Below, piece after piece: positions 1-4,981 of a stretch of DNA of 9,891 nt. A program made the translations under genes and the position numbers. The notes beneath the pieces are model-generated. The model had not been told where the DNA came from. It did not search any database and was given only the letters and a program-made list of their open reading frames with translations. The DNA is from Acidobacteriota bacterium (GTDB taxonomy: Bacteria; Acidobacteriota; Thermoanaerobaculia; Gp7-AA8): NCBI GenBank assembly GCA_003223695.1, contig QHVY01000107.1:1-9891 (forward strand). The letters are read 5' to 3'. Every line of letters begins with the position of its first letter. Position 1 is the stretch's first letter.

Positions 1-188
1 CATCGCGATTCACTCTTGTCGGAAACCGCGCGCGCTTTCTCGCGTGAGAGCCGCGCGACATACTCCTCCGGCGCTTCTCCCTCGCGCCGCTCCTCGGGAA
101 TGTGACTGGGGATCACGTCAAACTCCAGCCCGATTGACGCAAGAAGCTCCCGCCGCCTCGGCGACGACGACGCGAGAACGAAGCGCAT
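1..188 (-). CDS. maf: Maf-family nucleotide pyrophosphatase, N-terminal part (cut by window edge)
   Basis: Reading the minus strand from the ATG at 188-186 gives an open frame of 62 codons to the window edge with no stop. The protein begins MRFVLASSSPRRRELLASIG, the hallmark N-terminus of the Maf/HAM1-like family (a small hydrophobic strand, then S-x-S-P-R-R-x-E-L-L). Next come the expected VIPSHIPEE-type stretch and a segment rich in E, A and R (EAPEEYVARLSREKARAV). Maf proteins hydrolyse dTTP, UTP or modified nucleoside triphosphates to monophosphates in the cytoplasm, acting in nucleotide-pool cleaning or division control. About two thirds of the usual ~190-200 residues lies outside the window. 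An alternative in-frame ATG at 194-192 overlaps the toxin stop as ATGA. The start at 188 was chosen because it gives the usual family N-terminus. It is the last visible gene of the galU-antitoxin-toxin-maf run and is probably co-transcribed. The family call is confident; the exact substrate is not visible. Confidence 0.88.
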   Translation of the reverse strand, partial: MRFVLASSSPRRRELLASIGLEFDVIPSHIPEERREGEAPEEYVARLSREKARAVSDKSESR

Positions 189-190
189 GC

Positions 191-433
191 TCATCGCCGA
201 GTGATACTCAGGATGACGACGAAGCGCGCGTCAGCGACGATTCGATAGATGATCCGCAGCCCGTCAATTGAAAAACTCCAATAGCCGCGCAGCGGATCGA
301 ACAGCGGCGCGCCAATGATCGGATCGTCATCGATTGTCTCCAACGCTTTGCGAACCGCTGCGCGCTCGGACTCGGACAAGGCGCTCCATTGCTGGGCGAC
401 GCATTCGGCGATTCTCAGGCGATCGTTCCACAT
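191..433 (-). CDS. RelE/ParE-superfamily toxin of a type II toxin-antitoxin pair
   Basis: An 80-residue protein with the layout of RelE/ParE toxins. A helical hairpin spans about residues 8-35 (AQQWSALSESERAAVRKALE). A short DDPIIGAP turn follows, then the beta-sheet core with LRGYWSFSIDGLRIIYRI (about 48-65) and a final strand VVILSITRR. The L-R-G-x-W-x-(F/Y)-x-(I/V)-x-x-x-R-(I/V)-I-Y-x-I pattern is the diagnostic part. Such toxins either cleave ribosome-bound mRNA (RelE) or poison gyrase (ParE); the sequence alone does not decide between them. It lies downstream of a Phd-like antitoxin gene, the usual order. The start ATG (433-431) is only 4 nt from a 31-bp hairpin (438-510), and no Shine-Dalgarno sequence is visible because the hairpin occupies that place. 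The frame stays open through the hairpin to a stop at 490-488 but has no good start there. The toxin stop abuts or overlaps the maf start. It is slightly shorter than typical (85-95 residues). Confidence 0.85.
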   Translation of the reverse strand: MWNDRLRIAECVAQQWSALSESERAAVRKALETIDDDPIIGAPLFDPLRGYWSFSIDGLRIIYRIVADARFVVILSITRR

Positions 434-437
434 TGAT

Positions 438-510
438 AAGGACTGAGGACTGAGGACTGAGGACTGAGTGCGGGTGGGTCTCAGTCCTCAGTCCTGAGTC
501 CTCAGTCCTT
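438..510. repeat. Heptad palindrome (GACTGAG repeats) in the antitoxin-toxin gap
   Basis: The left arm (438-468) is AAG followed by four perfect tandem GACTGAG heptads. The right arm (480-510) is the reverse complement, with one changed base in its third heptad (CTGAGTC at 494-500). The arms pair at 30 of 31 positions around an 11-nt loop (469-479). The element fills almost all of the 82 nt between the antitoxin stop (516-518) and the toxin start (433-431). Read in the direction of transcription, the stem is followed by CTTATCA, not a U-run, so it is not a typical intrinsic terminator. As RNA it would cover the place where a toxin ribosome-binding site should be. Confidence 0.93.
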
Positions 511-515
511 TTATC

Positions 516-776
516 TCATCCCTCAAACAGGTCCTCCGGCAGCATCAGCGCGTTCCGTTTCAGCTCTTCCTCGGCGGCGTCGATCTGCCGCCGCAGCTCG
601 GGATTGTTTGCGATGTCGATGGTTTCCCGCAACGCTAGATATTCGTCATAGGAAACGAGAATCGCAACGGGCTTTCCGTCGCGTTCGAACAGCGTGCGCT
701 TTCCGCTGACTTCACACTCAGCGACGAGCTGCCGCACGTTCGGAGGCAGCTCGATCAACTCGAGTCGCTTTTCCAT
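516..776 (-). CDS. Phd/YefM-family antitoxin
   Basis: An 86-residue protein with the Phd/YefM pattern. An N-terminal DNA-binding and dimerisation domain has IELPPNVRQLVAECEVSGKR (about 8-27). It is followed by the typical TLFERDGKPVAILVSYDEYL (28-47), in which G-K-P-V-A-(V/I)-L-V-S-x-x-(E/D)-Y is the family signature. The C-terminus (residues 50-86) is acidic and helical (NPELRRQIDAAEEELKR) and would wrap the toxin. Such antitoxins neutralise their partner by direct binding and repress their own promoter as a complex. The ATG at 776-774 lies 59 nt inside the 3' end of galU in another frame. Later starts would delete the first strand and helix of the domain, so the overlap looks real. No strong Shine-Dalgarno sequence is visible, so translation may be coupled to galU. 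The downstream neighbour is the toxin, separated by the heptad hairpin. Confidence 0.88.
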   Translation of the reverse strand: MEKRLELIELPPNVRQLVAECEVSGKRTLFERDGKPVAILVSYDEYLALRETIDIANNPELRRQIDAAEEELKRNALMLPEDLFEG

Positions 777-1638
777 CGTCGAGGATTGTCTTGAGATACG
801 CGCGGAATTCTTCGGCCAGCGCCGGATGCTTCAGCGCGTAGTCGACGGTCGCTTTGAGATAGCCGATTTTTTCGCCCGCGTCGTATCGCTTGCCTTCGAA
901 CACGTAGCCGTAAAACTCGCCCTGCTGCACGAGCTGCCGCAGCGCGTCGGTGAGCTGGATCTCGCCTCCGGCGCCGCGGCCGGTCTTCTGCAGAATCGGG
1001 AAGATCTCCGGCGGCAGGATATAGCGGCCGATGATCGCGTAGTGCGACGGCGCATTGCTCTTCGGCTTCTCGACCATGTCCGTGATGTGAAACCGCCTCC
1101 CGCCCACATTTGAGCCGGCGACAATTCCGTATCGCGATGTTTCATCAGGGGACACTTCCATGAGGGCAACAACCGGGCGTCCGGTCTCCTCGAACACATG
1201 ACGCATCTGGAGCAGGCAGGGCTCGTCGGCAAGGATCACGTCGTCCGGCAGAATCACGGCGAACGGCTCGTTTCCGACTGCATCGCGCGACACGAGCACA
1301 GCCTGTCCGAGTCCCTGCGCTTCTTTCTGCCGAACGGCGATGAGGTCGACCATCTTCGAGACCGTCTCTACTTCGCCGAGGAGGTCGAACTTCTGACGCT
1401 CGCGAAGGGATCGCTCCAGCTCTGAGGTTCGATCGAAATGATCGAGGATCGAGTCTTTTCCTTTTGAAGTAACGATGATCAGCTTGTCGAATCCGGAGTC
1501 GCGCGCCTCCTCGATGCCGTATTGCAGAATCGGCTTGTCAACGAGGGGCAGCATCTCTTTGGGAATGACCTTCGTCGCGGGAAAGAAGCGCGTGCCGAAT
1601 CCGGCACACGGAAAGACGCATGTTCGGAGGATTCCCAT
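718..1638 (-). CDS. galU: UTP--glucose-1-phosphate uridylyltransferase
   Basis: A 306-residue cytoplasmic enzyme that makes UDP-glucose from UTP and glucose-1-phosphate, feeding cell-envelope and exopolysaccharide synthesis. The nucleotide-binding start of the family is clear: PCAGFGTRFFPATKVIPKEM (residues 10-29), then PLVDKPILQYGIEEA (31-45). Further hallmarks are SKGKDSILDHFD (58-69), GLGQAVL (109-115), FAVILPDDV (126-134), SRYGIV (168-173), MVEKPK (188-193), the GEIQLTDAL motif (225-233) and GKRYDAGEKIGYLKATVDYA (249-268). The length matches bacterial GalU (~290-310). The ATG at 1638-1636 was chosen because the conserved N-terminus begins there; the open frame continues upstream to 2178 but that part has no family features and crosses a palindrome. 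The C-terminal 19 or so residues (from about 288, basic and alanine-rich) are encoded in the overlap with the antitoxin gene and go beyond the conserved core. It heads the minus-strand run galU-antitoxin-toxin-maf. Confidence 0.96.
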   Translation of the reverse strand: MGILRTCVFPCAGFGTRFFPATKVIPKEMLPLVDKPILQYGIEEARDSGFDKLIIVTSKGKDSILDHFDRTSELERSLRERQKFDLLGEVETVSKMVDLIAVRQKEAQGLGQAVLVSRDAVGNEPFAVILPDDVILADEPCLLQMRHVFEETGRPVVALMEVSPDETSRYGIVAGSNVGGRRFHITDMVEKPKSNAPSHYAIIGRYILPPEIFPILQKTGRGAGGEIQLTDALRQLVQQGEFYGYVFEGKRYDAGEKIGYLKATVDYALKHPALAEEFRAYLKTILDDGKATRVDRAASERAAARR

Positions 1639-1656
1639 CGTCGGCGTAGGATAGCA

Positions 1657-1734
1657 GTCCTGAGTGCCGAGTCCCGAGTGCCGGGTGCCAAGCAAGGCCC
1701 GATTCAACTCGGCAGTCGGCACTCGGCACCGGGC
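1657..1734. repeat. Second heptad palindrome (TGCCGAG-type) upstream of galU
   Basis: The left arm carries tandem heptads TGCCGAG, TCCCGAG and TGCCGGG (1665-1685). The right arm carries CTCGGCA, GTCGGCA and CTCGGCA (1708-1728). The arms pair at 18 of 21 positions around a 22-nt loop (1686-1707). The design (tandem heptads of GAG plus four bases, mirrored around a short unique loop) is that of the element at 438-510, with a different heptad. It lies between divergent genes, 18 nt upstream of the galU start and about 50 nt upstream of the propeller-protein start. Confidence 0.85.
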
Positions 1735-1764
1735 GGCAGCAAGTTTGCTTTGGCCCGGTGCAGC

Positions 1765-1770
1765 TACAAT
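1765..1770 (+). promoter_or_regulatory. Possible -10 box for the propeller-protein gene
   Basis: TACAAT (one mismatch to TATAAT) lies 15 nt upstream of the ATG at 1786. A TTTGCT at 1744-1749 could act as a weak -35 element, but the 15-bp spacer is short. A purine-rich GGTGGGGAG at 1775-1783 is a plausible ribosome-binding site and supports the ATG at 1786. Confidence 0.35.
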
Positions 1771-1785
1771 TTTGGGTGGGGAGAC

Positions 1786-3723
1786 ATGCGTAAATTGCTC
1801 GTTCTGCTCGCGATGTGCGTCGTCGCCGCGCCGATGTCGGCGCAGTGGCGGCGAGCTGCGCTTTACGGTGCCGACGTCCGCGCGCTGATCATCGACGCCA
1901 CCAACCCCGACACTCTTTACCTCGGCACCAGCGGCGGCGAGGTGTATGTGTCGCACGACGGAGCGAAAACATGGGAGAGCCCGCGCAATGGCGTGCCTTT
2001 TCCTGGTTACGTCGTCGACAGCCTGGTGGTCGATCGCAACGGGCGGTTGTGGGCGGCGTGCTGGGGGTTGTGGGGCGGGGGTGTGATTGCGGTATCGGAG
2101 GACGGCGGCAAGTCGTGGAGCCGGCGCGACGCAGGACTCGAAGATTTTTCCGTTCGCGCAATCGCTGTCGATCCGCATGACGCTTGCTCTCTCATCGCCG
2201 GCGGCCTAACAGGCGTTTATCAGTCGTCCGACGCAGGCGCAACGTGGCAGAAGATCTCGGATCAGGAGAACGTCGAATCGGTGGCCATCGATCCGCGCAC
2301 GCGCGATCGGCTGTATGTAGGAACCTGGCGTCAGGGTTATCGAAGCGACGATGGCGGTAAGACCTGGACGCTGATCAACAACGGCATGGTGCTGGACACC
2401 GACATGTTCGCCATCACGTTCAATCCCGAGGATCCGGATGACATGTGGGTGGCGACGTGCGGCTGGGTATATAACACGAAAAATCATGGTGAGAATTGGA
2501 TACGATATCGTGATGGATTCGACAATCGCCGCGTTCACGACGTCGAGATCAGCCCCTGCGATCGCGACACACTCTTCGCCGGCACGGTCGGTGGTCTTTA
2601 TCGCTCCGATGATGCTGGCAAGCTTTGGTATCGCATCTCCGATGAAGAATTGGTGATCAACACGATCGCCCTTCATCCTCAACGCCCGCACCGAATCATC
2701 CTCGGTGTCGAAGGCGACGGCATCTACATCTCGAACGACTACGGCAAAACTTTCTCACGCTCCTGTGACGGGCTACGGAACCTGACTGTCACCTCAGTTG
2801 CTGTCGATGCCGCTGCATCGAAGCACGTCTACGGGTCGGTGGCATTCGGCGGTGTCTCCAGCGGGATTTACGAGTCAACCGACGCCGGAATCACGTGGAA
2901 AAAAATCAGCACGACCAAACTTCCGGCGGTGATGTCCCTCGTGCTCAACGACGATCCGGAAGTGAAATTCATTGCCGGAACCGAAAAGGGATTCTTCTTC
3001 AGTGCAGACGGCGTCGACTGGAAACAAAGCGTGCCGGCGAATGCTCCGATCCGCGTCGATAAGGTGATCCGATTCAATCGCGCGCGGTTCTTCGCCGCCA
3101 CAGCCGACGGCGTGTACACCAGCCGCGACGCAGGAAAGAGCTGGTACCGGCTCGCTGACTCCGACGCGCGCGCCGTCGACCTCGGCATCGGCTCGCTTGG
3201 CGAGAGGCGCGCTCTGTTTGCGCTCACGACGAACGGCGTCACTATGTTCGATGGCGAGCGATGGTGGCCGATCGAAGACGCGCCGGCGAAAGGCCGCACG
3301 ATCGCTGTCCGCAATGTGAACGGCGCGCAATTTATCTTCGTCGCCGGAGTGGCCGGCGTGCATGCAGGTCGCGTGGACATCGATCGCAAGTGGCACGAAG
3401 CGGAAGTGCCCGACGCGCAGTACGCCGCCGTCTTCGCAGCGACGCGCAGCGACAACGAGCTCGTCTTTCTCACGTCGCGTCAGCAGCGCGAGGTGCTCGT
3501 CAGCGCGGCGCGCGAGTCGGAGTGGAACGCATTTCCGCTTCCCTCGCGCACTGCTGAAGTTACATCGATCGCCGTTGATCCGTCCGAAGGGAATCGAATC
3601 TACTTCGGGACGCTTCGCGAGGGCCTCTTCGTCTTCGAGGGAGCGGCAGAGAAGTACGAAGCGAAGAAGGCTGCCGAGACCGTCGCGGGGGCGGGCGGTG
3701 GGTCGGGCACATGGCGTCAGTAG
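1786..3723 (+). CDS. Secreted Asp-box (BNR/VPS10-like) beta-propeller protein
   Basis: A 645-residue protein. Residues 1-20 form a signal peptide: MRK, a hydrophobic stretch LLVLLAMCVVAAP, and a cleavage site near SAQ. The mature protein is built of repeated propeller blades. Ten Asp-boxes (S-x-D-x-G-x-T-W type) are visible, near residues 56, 104, 147, 187, 231, 274, 316, 364, 406 and 446, for example SHDGAKTW, SEDGGKSW, SDDGGKTW and SRDAGKSW. Each is preceded by a hydrophobic strand such as LYLGTSGGEVYVS. The boxes at 231 and 406 are degenerate. The last 150 residues have blade-like strands without clear boxes, and the tail is Gly/Ala-rich. The Asp-box fold is shared by sialidases, sortilins, photosystem II assembly factor Ycf48-like proteins and glycan-binding proteins; no sialidase active site is recognisable, so the function is unknown. 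Export to the periplasm or beyond is likely. The ATG was chosen for the signal peptide and the purine-rich GGTGGGGAG before it; a longer open frame reaches 1522 but crosses a palindrome. Its 3' end overlaps the convergent YdeI-family gene by 7 bp. Confidence 0.9.
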   Translation: MRKLLVLLAMCVVAAPMSAQWRRAALYGADVRALIIDATNPDTLYLGTSGGEVYVSHDGAKTWESPRNGVPFPGYVVDSLVVDRNGRLWAACWGLWGGGVIAVSEDGGKSWSRRDAGLEDFSVRAIAVDPHDACSLIAGGLTGVYQSSDAGATWQKISDQENVESVAIDPRTRDRLYVGTWRQGYRSDDGGKTWTLINNGMVLDTDMFAITFNPEDPDDMWVATCGWVYNTKNHGENWIRYRDGFDNRRVHDVEISPCDRDTLFAGTVGGLYRSDDAGKLWYRISDEELVINTIALHPQRPHRIILGVEGDGIYISNDYGKTFSRSCDGLRNLTVTSVAVDAAASKHVYGSVAFGGVSSGIYESTDAGITWKKISTTKLPAVMSLVLNDDPEVKFIAGTEKGFFFSADGVDWKQSVPANAPIRVDKVIRFNRARFFAATADGVYTSRDAGKSWYRLADSDARAVDLGIGSLGERRALFALTTNGVTMFDGERWWPIEDAPAKGRTIAVRNVNGAQFIFVAGVAGVHAGRVDIDRKWHEAEVPDAQYAAVFAATRSDNELVFLTSRQQREVLVSAARESEWNAFPLPSRTAEVTSIAVDPSEGNRIYFGTLREGLFVFEGAAEKYEAKKAAETVAGAGGGSGTWRQ

Positions 3724-4274
3724 AGGCGTCTGCTCTCGGCAGAAGCTTCGATCAGAGTGGTTAGGCGGCGGGCTCGCGTTTCTTCCTTCTTCGCGCTTGT
3801 GACCCAGTGCGCCGTTAGGCGCCGGTAGCCCGCCGGCTGTTCACTGAAGAACTTCCACGCCTTCTTGTTCGCACGAAATCGCTTCTCGTAGGCCGGCGTG
3901 AGTGCGGCTCGCTCGCGTTCATAAGAATAGATCCGCGATTTTTCCTCGCTGCGCTTCTCGAATTCGCACAATCCCGCGGGATGCATCATCTCTCGCTTTG
4001 CCAGCTCCTTCGCTCGACGAATGTTCACGGCGCTCCAGATGCTGCCCCGCCTTCGCGGCGTAAAGCGGATGCTGTAACTCACGTCGTCGATGCGCCTGCG
4101 TATGCCGTCGATCCAGCCGAAGCACAGCGCCTGATCGACGGATTCAGGCCAGGTGATCGACGGCTTCCCCGATCCCTTCTTGTAGAAACCGACGAGCAGC
4201 TCGGATGCGGTCGCATGATTTCGCTCCAGCCACTCGCGAAACGATGCGGCCGTTTTGAAAAATGTGGGTCGCAC
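3717..4274 (-). CDS. YdeI/OmdA-family protein (bacteriocin-protection family)
   Basis: About 185 residues when started at the GTG at 4274-4272 (MRPTFFKTAASFREWLERNH). The family core is clear: FYKKGSGKPSITWPESVDQA (30-49), then LCFGWIDGIRRRIDD (50-64), and SIRFTPRRRGSIWSAVN (68-84). The C-terminal half is helical and basic (KKAWKFFSEQPAGYRRLTAH and KKEETRARRL). E. coli YdeI, the namesake of the OmdA family, is linked to antimicrobial-peptide and bacteriocin resistance; the biochemical role is unknown and should not be transferred with confidence. An in-frame GTG at 4307-4305 would add 11 residues, but it lies inside an inverted-repeat arm (4302-4329) and relatives begin near xKPTFF, so the shorter form is preferred. 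No clear Shine-Dalgarno sequence precedes either start. The stop is 7 bp inside the convergent propeller gene, leaving no room for a separate terminator. Confidence 0.87.
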   Translation of the reverse strand: MRPTFFKTAASFREWLERNHATASELLVGFYKKGSGKPSITWPESVDQALCFGWIDGIRRRIDDVSYSIRFTPRRRGSIWSAVNIRRAKELAKREMMHPAGLCEFEKRSEEKSRIYSYERERAALTPAYEKRFRANKKAWKFFSEQPAGYRRLTAHWVTSAKKEETRARRLTTLIEASAESRRLY

Positions 4275-4301
4275 TGAAGGGCGAAGATTGTAGCTCTCGT
4301 T

Positions 4302-4394
4302 TGTCACCCCGAGCGTTAGCGAGGGGCCTGGAGGGCAGGGTGGCGCAGCACTCTACGCGCTCCGCCCAGATCCCTCGCTACGCTCGGGATGACA
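4302..4394. repeat. Paired inverted repeat of the TGTCAYCCCGAGCG type
   Basis: The left arm at 4302-4329 runs from TGTCACCCCGAGCG to GCGAGGGGCCT. The right arm at 4368-4394 is its near reverse complement (AGATCCCTCGC, then CGCTCGGGATGACA). They differ by a few substitutions and one inserted T in the left arm. The arms are separated by a 38-nt unique stretch (4330-4367). To my knowledge this is a sequence type seen as a dispersed intergenic repeat in many bacterial genomes, often as head-to-head pairs like this. It ends 1 nt from the stop codon of the 169-residue gene, so it could serve as its 3' stem-loop, and it covers the region upstream of the YdeI-family start. Confidence 0.88.
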
Positions 4395-4395
4395 A

Positions 4396-4905
4396 CTATC
4401 GTGGCGGCGCTGGGTCGTAGTAGCGCACCACCAGGATTCCCAGGCCTTGCGATCCGTTCTGCGATTTCGGGTCGGCGGAGAGCACCACCATCACGTTCGG
4501 CAGGGTCCCGTCGTAGAGCAGAACGGATTTCGATTTGAGCCGTTTCGGCCGGCCAAGAGACTCGCGCAGAAATGCTTTTTCTTCGTTGAAGGCTGTGCGC
4601 GCATCGGGCAGAAACGTGAAGAGCTCGAATCGGATCGATCGGAGGCGGTCGCGATGAAACTGCAGCGTGACGGCTTTGTCATCGGCGTAATCGATGATGA
4701 GGTGCTCGTCATCGTCACCCTTTTTCATCTTCCAGCCGACGTCTTCGAGCGTCTTCACAGTGTCCGAGCGACTCATGCCCACGACGAGATGGAAGGATTC
4801 CGGACGCATCCAGGACGTCTTGCTGTTGGAGGGAAATTCGGTCGCGAGCAGCAACGCCACGAGCGCAATCATGTCGTCGTAAAAAGATAACATTACGCCG
4901 TGCAT
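4396..4905 (-). CDS. Hypothetical protein with an SmpA/BamE-like segment
   Basis: A 169-residue protein I do not recognise. The N-terminus has a short hydrophobic stretch (MIALVALLLA, residues 12-21) that could be a weak signal or anchor, though no lysine or arginine precedes it. Residues 36-100 (ESFHLVVGMSRSDTVKTLED, then GWKMKKG, and strands LIIDYADD, AVTLQFH and LRSIRFELF) have the shape of SmpA/BamE-type domains: a G-M-(S/T)-x-x-x-V-x-x-x-L helix followed by an antiparallel sheet. This is a pattern judgement, not a family match. The second half has another helix (ARTAFNEEKAFLRESLG) and strands (SVLLYDG, NVMVVLS, GILVVRYYDP). The start at 4905-4903 is chosen because GAGAGG lies 6 nt upstream; that sequence belongs to the REP-like element at 4912-4956. 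In-frame ATGs at 4893 and 4872 are alternatives. The stop is 1 nt from the inverted-repeat pair downstream. Confidence 0.72.
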   Translation of the reverse strand: MHGVMLSFYDDMIALVALLLATEFPSNSKTSWMRPESFHLVVGMSRSDTVKTLEDVGWKMKKGDDDEHLIIDYADDKAVTLQFHRDRLRSIRFELFTFLPDARTAFNEEKAFLRESLGRPKRLKSKSVLLYDGTLPNVMVVLSADPKSQNGSQGLGILVVRYYDPAPPR

Positions 4906-4911
4906 CAGTGT

Positions 4912-4956
4912 CCTCTCCCATCGGGAGAGGGTGGCCCGAAGGGCCGGGTGAGGGGC
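4912..4956. repeat. REP-like double-hairpin element
   Basis: The first perfect hairpin is CCTCTCCC (4912-4919), a 3-nt loop, then GGGAGAGG (4923-4930). The second is GGCCC (4933-4937), loop GAA, GGGCC (4941-4945), followed by GGGTGAGGGGC. Taken together this is a well-known dispersed palindromic sequence found between genes in many proteobacterial and other genomes. It fills the 76-nt gap between the FadL-like gene (stop at 4982) and the 169-residue gene (start at 4905). On the minus strand the CCTCTCCC arm becomes GGGAGAGG and doubles as the likely Shine-Dalgarno site of the downstream gene. Confidence 0.88.
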
Positions 4957-4981
4957 CTGTGGAGCGAATGGATATCTCGCT

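Noticed and set aside
44..271. Small plus-strand open frame
   Set aside because: It is antisense to the Maf N-terminus and the toxin C-terminus, and its composition is that of a shadow frame.
438..510. CRISPR array or intrinsic terminator
   Set aside because: Repeat units are 7 bp with no spacers, so it is not a CRISPR. The stem is not followed by a U-run in the transcribed direction, so a classic terminator is unlikely.
1648..1653. TATCCT on the minus strand as a galU -10 box
   Set aside because: It is a weak match, and its -35 region would fall in the palindrome with no recognisable hexamer. It is possible but not supportable.
1522..1785. Upstream extension of the propeller-protein frame on the plus strand
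   Set aside because: It would overlap the conserved galU N-terminus and run through the heptad palindrome, and it would bury the signal peptide that begins at 1786.
1639..2178. Upstream extension of the galU frame on the minus strand
   Set aside because: The added 180 residues have no GalU features, lie antisense to the propeller gene, and would put the conserved nucleotide-binding N-terminus in mid-protein.
4305..4307. GTG at 4307-4305 as start of the YdeI-family gene
   Set aside because: It falls inside a repeat arm and adds residues that fit no family pattern; the GTG at 4274-4272 gives the usual N-terminus.
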